From Pseudomonadota bacterium (GTDB lineage Bacteria > Pseudomonadota > Gammaproteobacteria > Burkholderiales > Sulfuriferulaceae), in NCBI GenBank assembly GCA_021801025.1, contig JAJYYK010000004.1:124001-188000 (forward strand): DNA of 64,000 nt, given 5' to 3'. Below, piece after piece: positions 48,795-59,372 of this stretch (positions are counted from its first letter, which is position 1; every line of letters starts with the position of its first letter). Below the pieces are notes generated by a model. That model was not told where the DNA came from. It saw only the letters and a list, made by a program, of their open reading frames with translations, and ran no database searches. Both the position numbers and the translations under genes were made by a program.

Positions 48795-49528
48795 TGGAAA
48801 ATAAAAATGTTTCAGACGAACTGTTAAATGCCTTTATCGACAATGAATTGGCTGATACCGATCGCAGTAAACTCTTTCATGCCTTCGAACAGGATGAAAC
48901 ACTGAAAACACGTGCATGCGAATTGCATAACCTGAAGGAATTAATACAACATGCGTATCCGGCGTCAGCAACACCAGTACACAACCCTGCTAAACAGCGA
49001 AGCATTTGGCGCCGCATCTATTTACAAGGACTTGCTGCCTCACTGATGCTGCTGCTGTTTGGTGGATCTTCGGGGTGGATACTTTCGGCAGACGCCACAG
49101 CGAAATCTTACCCGAAAGTGACGCACCTGATTAACACCATACAAAGCAATAACATTGCTGAAGAGCCCGATAAAATTATTGTTCAGGTGAGCAATTCCAA
49201 CTCTGTCAGGTTGAAAGCCGCGCTCGATGAATCAGAAAACCTGCTCGAAACCTATCGTACCAGCAAGCGACCACTCCAATTGGAGGTGATCGCCAACGGA
49301 GGTGGATTGGATTTATTGCGTGCAGGCGTTTCTCCCTATGAAAATCGTTTGGCGACCATGCGGGCGAAATACCAGAATTTGCATTTCTACGCGTGCAATC
49401 TGACGATCAATGCACTACAAAATAAAGGGATCAAAGTACGGCTCTTGCCTGATACCGGGATTGCCACTTCGGCATTTGACGAAATCAATAACCGTGTGCG
49501 TCAAGGCTGGGACTATGTACGCGTTTAA
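48794..49528 (+). CDS. Membrane anti-sigma factor with periplasmic DsrE-like domain
   Basis: The 244 residues have three parts. Residues 1-70 are cytoplasmic, with LLNAFIDNELADTDRSKL typical of anti-sigma domains but without the zinc HxxxCxxC motif. Residues about 77-98 are a single membrane helix (LAASLMLLLFGGSSGWI). Residues 125-244 form a periplasmic domain, KIIVQVSNSN ... LQLEVIANGGGLDLL ... YQNLHFYACNLTINALQNKG, which I read as DsrE/F-like with Cys201 in the conserved position. The N-out/C-in alternative is excluded by position in an ECF operon. I infer that the DsrE part senses a sulfur species and controls release of the sigma factor. Confidence 0.75.
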   Translation: MENKNVSDELLNAFIDNELADTDRSKLFHAFEQDETLKTRACELHNLKELIQHAYPASATPVHNPAKQRSIWRRIYLQGLAASLMLLLFGGSSGWILSADATAKSYPKVTHLINTIQSNNIAEEPDKIIVQVSNSNSVRLKAALDESENLLETYRTSKRPLQLEVIANGGGLDLLRAGVSPYENRLATMRAKYQNLHFYACNLTINALQNKGIKVRLLPDTGIATSAFDEINNRVRQGWDYVRV

Positions 49529-49694
49529 TGATGTGTTGACAGCGACCCTGAGCAAGTGAGTGAGATGTATCATCCCACTGCGATTTACTAAAAACCGTTT
49601 GTTTAATATGAGAATAATTGACTAATGGAGGTACTTTAAAGAGAATTTAACGCATTACCGATATAAAAAATTTAAAATAATTACTGGAGGTTTC

Positions 49695-51122
49695 ATGAAA
49701 AAAATAACTGCGATGAAGCTTGCGCTAGGTATGGGCGTGGGCTTAGGTTTATGTGTGTGTCAACCAGCCAACGCCGCTAACTGGTTTAATATCCAAACTA
49801 TTTCTTTACCTGAATGGGGTTCGGGACAATTCATCGGCTTTCTGCAACCCCTTTACACGGATATTGCGGCCAGTCCTGTGGTCGTGAGCGGCTATCCCCA
49901 TGCCCCTGCAAATGGTCAAACCGCCCACTTTAACGAGGTGGCGCCAATGTTTGATTCCAGTTCGCAGCTCTATATGCAGCGTGCGAGGTTCTTTATACGC
50001 GGCAGTATCGGCGGCAATCCCGATATCTCCTATTATGTGGGGGCAGAAGCGGGTCAAAACGGCTATGACTATTCATGGGGCAGGTACGCACCCAGGGTAA
50101 TTGACGCGAACATGGTGTTCAGCCATTACATCCCGGGGGTACGTTTGGAGATCGGTAACATCCGTGCGCCAGGTCCTGAAGGCGCAATGGAAGGTTTTAT
50201 GGATTTTAATTTCCTTGATGCGTTTGGCACAGGCTTGCAACAACTGATGCAACCGACATTCTATAACAATGGGGTGAACTACAAGTTGGCCACAGCCGGG
50301 ACAAAAGACGGCTATGCGGTACCTGGTGGCGACGTGTCCGGTAACAATGGCTTCCGTTATCCCGGTATTCAGGCGGAAGACTGGTTTATGGTCGCGCCAA
50401 AGGTCGAAGTGGCGTATGGGGCAATGCTGGCGGATTATGGCAAGATGCTGGATTCGGGCACTTCAAATGGCCCCATTGTTGCAGGACGACTTCAGGCCTC
50501 TTATTTGTTCGGCAGTGAGCAGGGTCGTTTTTTTCGCAATGATTTGACTGGCTTTATTTGGGCACAAGCCGCGCACCCTGAAATAGGCGTGGCGCCGGGA
50601 CAACCCAGTCCATCTTCCAGCAACATGACGCGGGACGGTTTCGGTATGACCTACCGCAAAGGCTATATGGAACGTGGAGGCCTTGATGTGAAAGCAGAAT
50701 ACTTCGAGGGCAGCGGCAACATTGTTGCGCCGACAGTATTTAATGAGACGCCCGGTATGGCGGCAGCACCCGCACTGTATGACGAAGTCGTGTATGCAGG
50801 CAGCAACAATACGGCCAATGGTTATGATCTTTCAGCTGGCTATTTCCTGACCAAGCGCATCGAGGCGGTCCTGCGTTATGATTATTATGATCGCCTGCCC
50901 AACAATGCTGCAGCCGAACGTATGTTTAAAGACACTTCATTAGCGCTCGAATACCATGTCACACCGTTGAGCAGGGTGGTGGTGGATTATATTGATCGCT
51001 CCATTACCATTCCCAACCCAGGTGCAGTGGGTGCGGCAGGAAGTTTGGCCTTGACGCAAGCCTCAGCGATTGTCAATTCTGTTGGCAATCAAATCGATGT
51101 GTGGGCGGTGTATGCGTTTTAA
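49695..51122 (+). CDS. Outer-membrane porin
   Basis: This 475-residue protein has a signal peptide (cleavage after PANA) and many short amphipathic strands such as LYMQRARFFIRGSIGG and AVLRYDYYDRL. It has a terminal Phe (AVYAF), the outer-membrane insertion signal. It resembles the large 16-stranded phosphate-selective-porin group, though the specificity is unknown. GGAGG precedes the ATG. It begins 166 bases after the anti-sigma gene on the same strand and may be controlled by the adjacent sigma factor. Confidence 0.85.
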   Translation: MKKITAMKLALGMGVGLGLCVCQPANAANWFNIQTISLPEWGSGQFIGFLQPLYTDIAASPVVVSGYPHAPANGQTAHFNEVAPMFDSSSQLYMQRARFFIRGSIGGNPDISYYVGAEAGQNGYDYSWGRYAPRVIDANMVFSHYIPGVRLEIGNIRAPGPEGAMEGFMDFNFLDAFGTGLQQLMQPTFYNNGVNYKLATAGTKDGYAVPGGDVSGNNGFRYPGIQAEDWFMVAPKVEVAYGAMLADYGKMLDSGTSNGPIVAGRLQASYLFGSEQGRFFRNDLTGFIWAQAAHPEIGVAPGQPSPSSSNMTRDGFGMTYRKGYMERGGLDVKAEYFEGSGNIVAPTVFNETPGMAAAPALYDEVVYAGSNNTANGYDLSAGYFLTKRIEAVLRYDYYDRLPNNAAAERMFKDTSLALEYHVTPLSRVVVDYIDRSITIPNPGAVGAAGSLALTQASAIVNSVGNQIDVWAVYAF

Positions 51123-51155
51123 TTAAACACCTCAGTGAAGCAACAAGCAGCAATG

Positions 51156-51228
51156 AGGTCACCGGCCTTCAAGCCGGTGGATATTTAGTCAGGGCGGGGT
51201 TTTAAACCAGCAAGGAAAAAGGATAAAA
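51156..51228 (+). repeat. Dispersed repeat, copy C (after the porin)
   Basis: This is a short copy with a perfect dyad, CACCGGC 51160-51166 with GCCGGTG 51173-51179, then GATATTTAG and GGCGGGG. The common end TTTTAAACCAGCAAGG follows, then AAAAAGGATAAA and an ATG. Compared with copy B it lacks the middle 80 bases or so. Confidence 0.8.
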
Positions 51229-51229
51229 T

Positions 51230-51263
51230 GGTGGGATGGTCGAAAGGCTGTCCCACCTTTTTT
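51230..51263 (+). terminator. Rho-independent terminator downstream of the porin
   Basis: GGTGGGA 51230-51236 pairs with TCCCACC 51251-51257 and is followed by six T. It directly follows repeat copy C and should end the porin transcript. Confidence 0.8.
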
Positions 51264-51299
51264 ATCTGCGCTTGATACGACACAGGAGTTCGACAGACC

Positions 51300-52448
51300 C
51301 TAATGCAGGTGAGGAACCGCCGCGTCACCCTCAGGCAATTCCGGGTGTTGTAATTCGCCTTCGGCATTCGGAAAAAGCGGAGTGCCGCAGTCATCGCAGT
51401 ATTCGAGCGGCAAGCTGTTGCTGAGCACAGTGACCTTTCCCAAACCAACCAGTTCCTGTTCAATTTGTGTCAGGATATCGGTGTCTTCCTGCTCGTTGTC
51501 AACCAGGGGCCACACCACGCCGTGCAGAATATTCTGTTTGTTGAGCAGGGAAAAACCGATACGGTATTCTTCCAGAGCTTGATCGTAACAGGGTGCCACG
51601 ACCGCACGCAGTTCGGCAGGCGAAATAGTCAGTGTTTCACACAAATAACTGATGGCAGCACGTAATGAAAAAGGTCTGGCTTCCTGTTCCAGTTTGCGCC
51701 ATGCGCTAAAAAACGCATTCGGTAACAACGGGCTGACATGGCAACCGGGCAAGAGTTGACTGAACCATGTGCGTGTATGGAGCTCCCACGCCTGCAAGAC
51801 TTCGTTAGCGGTGATGTCGGTTTGTTGCCAACGAAAAATGGGTGCACCTTTATTGACCAATGCGGCAGCAAAGATGTAACGCACATCGGCAACGTATTCA
51901 CCAGCTTGGGCCAGTGTACTGACATCGACTTGCAGGTCATCCTCCGTTTGCGCCGCAGTGGCCAATTGTTGTAACAGCGCACGTGTTTCAATAAATCCAC
52001 GTGGCAATTGATCCGGGCTGTACATCACATCACATAACGCCAACTTCACATCACTGGCTAAAATCTGTTGGCGCAGATGTCCGCGCAATTCACCAAGACG
52101 CTGTGGTTTAATGCGTCCGCTGGGAATGGTGTAACGCGACCAAGCCAGAATCGGTACTACCAGCAATACGGCATTGTGGTCTTTGGATTCGGTGAGCGTT
52201 TCGGCATGACTTTCTATCATCAGCGCAAGCACATCACAAGCTGCGGGGTTATCAACCCACAACGCATCCAGTGCTTGTTCCAGCGTTTCATTCATCTTCT
52301 TCTGAAACAGCCCGGTAATAAGCGTCATTGCCTGCTGTTGCCAGGCATCGCGCTCAATTTGGCTACCCGACTCGGTAATCGCAGTAGCCAAACGCACCAA
52401 TCTCGCGGCTTCCCTGCTTAATTTTGTCGTGCCCGCAGCATGTTTCAT
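51300..52448 (-). CDS. DUF2863 family protein
   Basis: This 382-residue soluble protein belongs to a family I know mainly from betaproteobacteria. It has no assigned function. The C-terminal LEYCDDCGTPLFPNAEGEL, a half zinc-ribbon-like CxxC with proline, and the WSRYTIPSG segment are its recognisable marks. Three ATGs stand in a row at 52454, 52451 and 52448; AAGGA spaced six bases from the third favours 52448. It stands alone between the porin terminator and secA. Confidence 0.65.
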   Translation of the reverse strand: MKHAAGTTKLSREAARLVRLATAITESGSQIERDAWQQQAMTLITGLFQKKMNETLEQALDALWVDNPAACDVLALMIESHAETLTESKDHNAVLLVVPILAWSRYTIPSGRIKPQRLGELRGHLRQQILASDVKLALCDVMYSPDQLPRGFIETRALLQQLATAAQTEDDLQVDVSTLAQAGEYVADVRYIFAAALVNKGAPIFRWQQTDITANEVLQAWELHTRTWFSQLLPGCHVSPLLPNAFFSAWRKLEQEARPFSLRAAISYLCETLTISPAELRAVVAPCYDQALEEYRIGFSLLNKQNILHGVVWPLVDNEQEDTDILTQIEQELVGLGKVTVLSNSLPLEYCDDCGTPLFPNAEGELQHPELPEGDAAVPHLH

Positions 52449-52551
52449 CATCATTCCTTACTGATTTGCATACTTGGCATTCCAACCCTGTATGCAGTAA
52501 TCGCTGGTGGGGTATTACTCCTGGCACGGGCAGGGATAAAGCGAAACAAAC

Positions 52552-55272
52552 TCAATCCAGTTTTCCATGACAGTGTTTGTATTTTTTCCCCGATTGACAT
52601 GGACAAGGTTCGTTTCGTCCTGGTGTAGGTGCTGTATTGGCATTAGGGACAGGGGCAGGGACTGCGCTGACAGCAAGATTTTCATTCAGTGCACTTGCAT
52701 AATCGGCATGTTGAAATTGGACATTACTCAGTGCTTCAGGTTCATCCGGCACGTCGATATCGTGTTCCGAATGTAACTCTACCGTCATCAAGGTTTGGGT
52801 CACTTCCTGGCGAATGACATCCAGCATACCGGTAAACAACTCAAAGGCTTCGCGTTTGTATTCCTGTTTTGGGTTTTGTTGTGCATAACCTCTCAAATGG
52901 ATCCCCTGACGCAGATGATCCAGTGCTGATAAATGTTCGCGCCAATGGGTGTCAATATTTTGCAGCAAAATAGCACGCTCAAAATGGTGCAGTGATTCCA
53001 CATTGCTGCCGGTGAAACGTGCAGAGGCCTGCTCATCTGCACTGGCGATAATTTTGGCATGTAAACCTGCCTGATCAAGCTTGCTGTCCTGATCTAACCA
53101 CTGCTGAACCGGTAAAGGCAAATGATATTCCAGATCCAGCGCGCGCTCCAGGCCCGCCACATCCCAATCCTCTTCCATACTGCCCTGCGCGATATGTGCA
53201 GCAATAAGCTCATGCAGCACATCCGCTCGCATGGCAGTAATGGTCTCTGTGACATCCTGACTGTCAAGCAACTCATTGCGCTGCTGGTAAATCACTTTAC
53301 GTTGCTCATTTGAAACATCGTCGTATTCGAGCAATTGTTTGCGCATATCGAAATTGCGCGCCTCAACTTTGCGTTGCGCATTTTCAATGGCTCTCGTCAC
53401 CCAGCTGTGCTCAATAGGTTCACCTTCAGGCATTTTGAGTTTGTCCATGATGGCACCCACACGGTCTGCCGCAAAGATACGCAACAAAGAATCTTCCAGC
53501 GACAAATAAAACCGGCTTGAACCAGGGTCGCCTTGCCGACCGGAACGCCCACGCAACTGATTATCAACACGCCGCGACTCGTGGCGTTCGGTACCGATAA
53601 TGTGTAGCCCCCCTGCTGCCAGCACTGCATCGTGCTGGATTTGCCAGGATTTTTTTAATTCATCAATTTGTAATTGTTTGCTTTCCTCTGAGATATCGGG
53701 CTGGTTACGGATGATTTCTATCATCCGCTCAATACTGCCCCCCAACACAATATCGGTGCCTCGTCCTGCCATATTGGTGGCAATGGTGATGGCACTGGTT
53801 TTCCCCGCTTGCGCAATAATTTCTGCTTCACGCTCATGCTGCTTGGCATTTAGCACCTCGTGCGGCAACTTGGCCTGATGCAACATGCCGGACAGGTATT
53901 CATTGTTTTCAATGGATGTTGTACCCACCAAAACAGGTTGTCCACGCCGATAACAATCGCTGATATCATTTAAAACAGCTTGATATTTTTCGCGCGCGCT
54001 ACGAAACACCTGATCCATTTTGTCGATGCGAATCATGGGCCGATGTGTGGGGATCACCACCGTCTCCAAGCTATAAATCTGCTGGAATTCGTAAGCCTCG
54101 GTGTCCGCCGTACCGGTCATGCCGGACAGTTTTCCGTACATGCGAAAAAAATTCTGAAAAGTAATCGTTGCCAGCGTCTGATTCTCTTTTTGAATACTGA
54201 CGTTTTCTTTGGCCTCTACCGCTTGATGCAAGCCCTCAGACCAGCGCCGACCGGACATTAAGCGGCCAGTAAACTCATCCACAATCACCACTTCATTGTT
54301 TTGCACCACATAATGCTGGTCGCGGTGGTACAGCGCATGAGCCCGCAATGCTGAATGCACATGATGCATCAGCACAATATTGGAGGGCTCATACAGGCTG
54401 GAACCCTCGGCCAGCAAGCCGGCCTCGCTTAACAACTGTTCTGCGCGTTCATGCCCCTGTTCAGACAACGTGACGCTGTGTGCCTTTTCATCTACCCAGT
54501 AATCCCCATCGGTGTCTTCAGTGGTCTGCCGTTTTAAATTGGGAATGATGGCATTGATCTGTTGATAGAGCTCAGTGCTGCTTTCGGCCTGCCCGGAAAT
54601 AATGAGCGGTGTGCGCGCTTCATCAATAAGAATGGAATCTACTTCATCCACAATGGCAAAATTCAGCGTACGCTGAACCGTCTCTTCACGCTGATACACC
54701 ATGTTATCGCGCAGGTAATCAAAACCAAATTCATTGTTGGTGCCGTAAGTAATGTCTGCGGCGTAGGCGGCCTGTTTTTCTTCCTGCGAAATTTGAGCCA
54801 TGTTCACGCCGACCCGCAAACCCAGAAAATGATGTAAGCGCCCCATGGCTGCGGCATCCCGACTGGCGAGATAATCGTTGACAGTCACCACATGCACACC
54901 CTTGCCTGATAAGGCATTCAGGTAAGCGGGCAAACTGGCCATCAAGGTTTTACCCTCACCGGTACGCATTTCCGCTATGCGCCCATCATGCAGCACCATG
55001 CCGCCGATCAATTGCACATCATAATGACGCTGACCCAATACACGAAGGCCTGCTTCACGAACTGTAGCAAAGGCTTCGGGCAATAATTGATCCAGGGTTT
55101 CACCGCGCGCATACCGTAATTTGTATTCTTCGGTCTTGTCACGCAATTGCTCATCCGAGAGCGCCTGCATGGCAGGCTCCAGCGCATTGATGGCTTGCAC
55201 TTTGGATCGGTACTGTTTGATCAGCCGCTCATTGCGGCTGCCCAATATCTTTTTTAACAATGATGAAATCAT
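52552..55272 (-). CDS. secA: Protein translocase ATPase SecA
   Basis: SecA drives export of unfolded preproteins through SecYEG. It has 906 residues: the start [18 protein letters not shown], Walker [34 protein letters not shown], the second nucleotide-binding fold [13 protein letters not shown] with [11 protein letters not shown], and the C-terminal zinc SEC-C motif [14 protein letters not shown]. The start at 55272 (MISSLLKK) is chosen over the longer frame. It is divergent from the dciA-like gene. Confidence 0.98.
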   Translation of the reverse strand: MISSLLKKILGSRNERLIKQYRSKVQAINALEPAMQALSDEQLRDKTEEYKLRYARGETLDQLLPEAFATVREAGLRVLGQRHYDVQLIGGMVLHDGRIAEMRTGEGKTLMASLPAYLNALSGKGVHVVTVNDYLASRDAAAMGRLHHFLGLRVGVNMAQISQEEKQAAYAADITYGTNNEFGFDYLRDNMVYQREETVQRTLNFAIVDEVDSILIDEARTPLIISGQAESSTELYQQINAIIPNLKRQTTEDTDGDYWVDEKAHSVTLSEQGHERAEQLLSEAGLLAEGSSLYEPSNIVLMHHVHSALRAHALYHRDQHYVVQNNEVVIVDEFTGRLMSGRRWSEGLHQAVEAKENVSIQKENQTLATITFQNFFRMYGKLSGMTGTADTEAYEFQQIYSLETVVIPTHRPMIRIDKMDQVFRSAREKYQAVLNDISDCYRRGQPVLVGTTSIENNEYLSGMLHQAKLPHEVLNAKQHEREAEIIAQAGKTSAITIATNMAGRGTDIVLGGSIERMIEIIRNQPDISEESKQLQIDELKKSWQIQHDAVLAAGGLHIIGTERHESRRVDNQLRGRSGRQGDPGSSRFYLSLEDSLLRIFAADRVGAIMDKLKMPEGEPIEHSWVTRAIENAQRKVEARNFDMRKQLLEYDDVSNEQRKVIYQQRNELLDSQDVTETITAMRADVLHELIAAHIAQGSMEEDWDVAGLERALDLEYHLPLPVQQWLDQDSKLDQAGLHAKIIASADEQASARFTGSNVESLHHFERAILLQNIDTHWREHLSALDHLRQGIHLRGYAQQNPKQEYKREAFELFTGMLDVIRQEVTQTLMTVELHSEHDIDVPDEPEALSNVQFQHADYASALNENLAVSAVPAPVPNANTAPTPGRNEPCPCQSGKKYKHCHGKLD

Positions 55273-55349
55273 GAGTTTCGACCAATTGGCATATGTTGCA
55301 ACATAACGCGGCATGTTACCATATTACACCCTTGCTTCCGTAGCCTTTG

Positions 55350-55802
55350 ATGAGAAAGTTTACTTCCGGCGCCCAGCAGTTAGCGCGATTTTTGGATACC
55401 GACGACAGCCTGAATACGCTATTGTGTCAAGTATCGGCCATACAGCGTATTGAGCGGATTTGGCAAGGCATTGTACCCGCACCCTTACTGTCCGGTACAC
55501 ACTTGGGGCAAATCAGGGCGGGTGTGCTGCATGTTTATTGTTCAAATGCCGCGACAGCGGGCAAATTGCGCCAATTGGTACCCAAACTGGTTCAAGCATT
55601 GGCTACCGAACACATCTGCGTTGAATTGGTCGTTAAAGTGCGCATCGTTTCCGGCGTTATGCGTCCACCACCAACTATACAGCGCAGCTTGTCGACAACA
55701 GCATTAAAAGAATTAACGGGACTACACGCAGATTTGCCGGAAGGCACGTTGAAACATGCTTTGGAGGATTTGTTAAAGCATGCTGCCAAACCGGCGCATT
55801 AA
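55350..55802 (+). CDS. dciA: DciA/DUF721 family protein
   Basis: This is a 150-residue protein of the DUF721 family, which includes DciA, a loader/operator of the replicative helicase in bacteria lacking DnaC. The central segment SGTHLGQIRAGVLHVYCSNAATAGKLRQL is the typical core (positions about 50-80). Its place between secA and lpxC is conserved in proteobacteria. Function is inferred from family and position. Confidence 0.75.
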   Translation: MRKFTSGAQQLARFLDTDDSLNTLLCQVSAIQRIERIWQGIVPAPLLSGTHLGQIRAGVLHVYCSNAATAGKLRQLVPKLVQALATEHICVELVVKVRIVSGVMRPPPTIQRSLSTTALKELTGLHADLPEGTLKHALEDLLKHAAKPAH

Positions 55803-55865
55803 CCTGTAAACGACTGGGGGATAACGCGTAGCGCCAATTCACAATTGCACACCCTTTGCGACACT

Positions 55866-56780
55866 TTAAGCGAGCGCATACTGCAATTGCCTCACACCCT
55901 CAGGTGCGCTGGCTTCGTCGGCAAACTCCACATACTCCCACGCACTTTGGTCGTGCAGCAAAGTGCGCAGCAAGCGGTTATTCAAAGCATGTCCTGACTT
56001 GTGCGCGGAGAATGCGCCGATAATTGGGTGGCCAACAAGATACAAATCACCGATGGCATCGAGCACTTTGTGTTTGACGAACTCATCCGTATAACGCAGA
56101 CCGTCACCATTTAAAACACGGAATTCATCCATGACGATGGCATTATCGAGACTACCGCCTAAAGCCAGGCCATTGGCACGTAACCATTCCACTTCCTGCA
56201 TAAAGCCAAAAGTACGTGCGCGACTGATTTCTTTGACATAAGAAGTATGGGCAAAATCCAGACTAATCGCCTGGCTGGATTTATCAAATACAGGGTGACG
56301 AAAATCAATGGTAAAATCAACCTTGAAGCCTTCATAAGGCTCGAATTTCACCCGTTTGTCGCCTTCGACCACCTCAACGGGGTGTTTGATACGAATAAAT
56401 TTACGGGCTGCATTTTGTTCAACGATGCCCGCTGATTGTAATAGAAAAACAAAAGACGAGGCCGACCCATCCATAATCGGCACTTCCGGGCCGTCCAGAT
56501 CAACCCAGACATTATCCACTGCAAGGCCCGCTAAAGCCGACATGAGGTGTTCTACCGTGGCCACACTGACCGAACCGTTCACCAGTGTCGAGCACAGACG
56601 GGTGTCGCCCACCTGCTCCGGATTCACTGCAATGTCAACAACTTGCGGCAAATCCATGCGACGGAAAACCACCCCCGTGTCAGGGGCGGCAGGACGTAGC
56701 GTCATACCGACTTTTGCACCGGTATGCAAGCCGACACCTGTGGTATGAATGCTGTTTTTTAACGTGCGTTGCCGTATCAT
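55866..56780 (-). CDS. lpxC: UDP-3-O-acyl-N-acetylglucosamine deacetylase
   Basis: LpxC is the zinc enzyme of the committed step of lipid A synthesis. It has 304 residues from MIRQRTLKN: the metal and catalytic motifs [13 protein letters not shown] (His), [13 protein letters not shown] (His and Asp) and [10 protein letters not shown] (catalytic His) are present. The frame extends 16 codons upstream to 56828, but the family start is at 56780. It lies downstream of ftsZ on the same strand. Confidence 0.97.
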   Translation of the reverse strand: MIRQRTLKNSIHTTGVGLHTGAKVGMTLRPAAPDTGVVFRRMDLPQVVDIAVNPEQVGDTRLCSTLVNGSVSVATVEHLMSALAGLAVDNVWVDLDGPEVPIMDGSASSFVFLLQSAGIVEQNAARKFIRIKHPVEVVEGDKRVKFEPYEGFKVDFTIDFRHPVFDKSSQAISLDFAHTSYVKEISRARTFGFMQEVEWLRANGLALGGSLDNAIVMDEFRVLNGDGLRYTDEFVKHKVLDAIGDLYLVGHPIIGAFSAHKSGHALNNRLLRTLLHDQSAWEYVEFADEASAPEGVRQLQYALA

Positions 56781-56940
56781 TTTAATACCCATTTTTGCGA
56801 CGCACAGTTCTATGCGTCGACGCACCACTCACGACACCCGAAATAGTGCCGTCTGTTGTGATTATAACGCGAAAACGGTCGATTCGTTGATGCGTGCAGT
56901 TTATCCCCAATGTTGTGCAACCCAAAGACCAAGTCGACGC

Positions 56941-58092
56941 TTAATCAGCCTGTTGACGTAAAAAGGCGGGGATATCCAAATATTCCATGCCTGATTGTTT
57001 TAACGCTTCCAATTGGGCTTCACGCCGGTTTCTGCGGAACACGGTAGGCTCTCCCTCATTGATGCTGTGCTCACTGTGGGCGCCCGTATAGTCATCAGTA
57101 CCTGTTTTAACAATCATCGGCTTCGCTTGCTGACGTGCCACTGGACTACCCAACCCTGTGGCCACAATGGTCACGCGCAACTCATCGCCAATATTTTCAT
57201 CAATGACAGTCCCTGCAATAACGGTTGCTTCTTCAGCAACGAAACCCTTCACCGCGCTCATGACTTCCATGTACTCACGCATTTTGAGGCTTGAAGAAGC
57301 TGTCACATTCACCAATACCCCACGTGCGCCAGCCAAATTGATGTCTTCCAGCAACGGACTAGCCACCGCCTGTTGCGCAGCGATGCGGGCACGGTCTACG
57401 CCACTGGCCGCGGCTGAACCCATCATCGCCATACCCATTTCCGACATCACGGTGCGTACGTCAGCAAAGTCCACATTCACCATGCCGGGGCAGTTAATCA
57501 CTTCTGCAATACCCGCCACAGCACCATATAATACATTGTTGGCAGCACGGAAGGCGTCCAGCATGGACACGTCATCACCCAATACCTGCATTAATTTTTC
57601 ATTGGGAATGACAATCAGTGAATCGACATGACGGGTCAATGCTTCGATACCGGTATTGGCCAACTTGACGCGCTTGCCCTCAAACTGAAACGGTTTGGTC
57701 ACCACGGCCACGGTCAAAATTCCCATTTCCTTGGCCACTTCGGCCACCACCGGTGCCGCACCCGTACCGGTACCGCCGCCCATACCTGCCGCGATAAACA
57801 ACATGTCTGCACCGTCAATCAGTTCAGCGATCCGCTCACGGTCTTCCAAAGCCGCTTCACGCCCCACTTCCGGATTGGCGCCGGCACCAAGGCCACGCGT
57901 AACAGAGCTTCCCAATTGCAATTGAATTTTTGTTTTATTACGTTGCAGTGCCTGCGCATCGGTATTGATGCTAATAAATTCCACACCATCAACACCACAA
58001 TCGATCATGTGGTCGACAGCGTTGCCGCCGCAACCGCCTACACCGATCACTTTAATGACTGCTTCCTGTTTTGTGTCCATCATTTCAAACAT
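56941..58092 (-). CDS. ftsZ: Cell division protein FtsZ
   Basis: FtsZ is the tubulin-like GTPase that forms the division ring. The 383 residues contain the GTP-binding signature [16 protein letters not shown], the synergy-loop region [11 protein letters not shown] and a conserved C-terminal tail [11 protein letters not shown] that binds FtsA and ZipA. AGGAGA lies just upstream of the ATG at 58092. It follows ftsA by 44 bases. Confidence 0.98.
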   Translation of the reverse strand: MFEMMDTKQEAVIKVIGVGGCGGNAVDHMIDCGVDGVEFISINTDAQALQRNKTKIQLQLGSSVTRGLGAGANPEVGREAALEDRERIAELIDGADMLFIAAGMGGGTGTGAAPVVAEVAKEMGILTVAVVTKPFQFEGKRVKLANTGIEALTRHVDSLIVIPNEKLMQVLGDDVSMLDAFRAANNVLYGAVAGIAEVINCPGMVNVDFADVRTVMSEMGMAMMGSAAASGVDRARIAAQQAVASPLLEDINLAGARGVLVNVTASSSLKMREYMEVMSAVKGFVAEEATVIAGTVIDENIGDELRVTIVATGLGSPVARQQAKPMIVKTGTDDYTGAHSEHSINEGEPTVFRRNRREAQLEALKQSGMEYLDIPAFLRQQAD

Positions 58093-58136
58093 TATCTTCT
58101 CCTAAGTCGCTGATCAAATTTCCCATTCATTCTGAT

Positions 58137-59372
58137 TCAAAAGTTCCTGAACCATCCCTTCATACGTTCGAACACCTGCTGTACAGATACCCCTGATAAT
58201 TTCCCAACCTGCCGCCTGTTGGGCCCTTCCAGATCCGATAACAACAACCCGACTCCCGTCGCATAACGGGGGTTATGCATCATTTCCGATAATCCGCCCG
58301 TGTAATGCGGTACACCCAATCTCACAGGCATGTGAAGTATTTCTTCACCCAGCTCTACCATGCCTTCCATGCTGGCTGAACCCCCTGTAATCACGATACC
58401 GGAGCGCATCAGCTCTTCAAATCCGCTACGGCGCAATTCTCCCTGCACCATTTCATACAATTCCAGCACGCGGGGCTCAATAACTTCGGCCAACAATTGC
58501 CGCGACATCTGGCGTGGCCCACGCTCTCCCACGCTGGGTATTTCCAGCATGTCATGTACGCCGGCCATTTGACGCAAAGCGCAACCGTGTGCGATTTTGA
58601 TGTCTTCGGCATCTTTAAGCGGGGTACGCAAGGCCAAAGCAATGTCATTGGTAATTTGATCCCCAGCAATGGGAATCACTGCGGTGTGACGAATGGCACC
58701 TTGTGTGAATACCGCAATGTCCGTGGTGCCGCCACCAATATCGACCACAGCGACGCCCAAATCTTTTTCATCTTCCGTGAGCACTGCCATGGCGGAAGCC
58801 AGCGGTTGCAATACCAGTTCGCGCACGTCCAAACCGCAGCGGCGCACGCATTTAATGATATTTTGTGCCGCAGAGACTGCGCCCGTCACGATATGGACTT
58901 TTACTTCCAGCCGTACACCACTCATCCCCAAGGGTTCACGCACATCTTCCTGACCATCAATCAAGTATTCCTGCGGCAAAACATGCAAAATTTGCTGATC
59001 CGTGGGGATATTGACTGCCTTGGCCGTTTCCAATACTTTGTTAATGTCCAGTTCGGAAACTTCTTTATCACGAATGGGCACCATGCCATGAGAATTAAAG
59101 CTCCTGATGTGACTGCCCGCGATACCTGTATAGACCTCGGTAATTTTGCAATCGGCCATCAGCTCAGCTTCTTCCAGAGCTCTCTGAATCGCGTTGACAG
59201 TGGATTCAATGTTCACCACCACCCCTTTTTTTAAGCCTCGCGAAGGATGCGTACCGATACCCACCACATCCAGACGACCATCATCTGTCCATTGCCCGAC
59301 CATCGCAATGACCTTGGAAGTACCGATATCCAACCCAACGACCAAATTACGGTGATCTCTTTGTTTACTCAT
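58137..59372 (-). CDS. ftsA: Cell division protein FtsA
   Basis: FtsA is the actin-like membrane tether of the FtsZ ring. The 411 residues show VGLDIGTSKVIAMVG, VVDIGGGTTDIAVF and VITGGSASMEGM (nucleotide-binding loops), and a C-terminal amphipathic helix RMKGWFRNF for membrane attachment. The start overlaps the ftsQ stop in an ATGA. Confidence 0.97.
   Translation of the reverse strand: MSKQRDHRNLVVGLDIGTSKVIAMVGQWTDDGRLDVVGIGTHPSRGLKKGVVVNIESTVNAIQRALEEAELMADCKITEVYTGIAGSHIRSFNSHGMVPIRDKEVSELDINKVLETAKAVNIPTDQQILHVLPQEYLIDGQEDVREPLGMSGVRLEVKVHIVTGAVSAAQNIIKCVRRCGLDVRELVLQPLASAMAVLTEDEKDLGVAVVDIGGGTTDIAVFTQGAIRHTAVIPIAGDQITNDIALALRTPLKDAEDIKIAHGCALRQMAGVHDMLEIPSVGERGPRQMSRQLLAEVIEPRVLELYEMVQGELRRSGFEELMRSGIVITGGSASMEGMVELGEEILHMPVRLGVPHYTGGLSEMMHNPRYATGVGLLLSDLEGPNRRQVGKLSGVSVQQVFERMKGWFRNF

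Noticed and set aside
47886-49694. Shared ECF promoter motif upstream of the sox cluster, sigma factor and porin
   Set aside because: AACC-like boxes occur in all three regions, but spacing and second boxes do not agree by eye; a motif search across orthologues is needed before calling one.
58497-59234. 245-codon frame antisense to ftsA
   Set aside because: It is a complementary-strand shadow of a strongly conserved gene with no promoter or ribosome-binding site.
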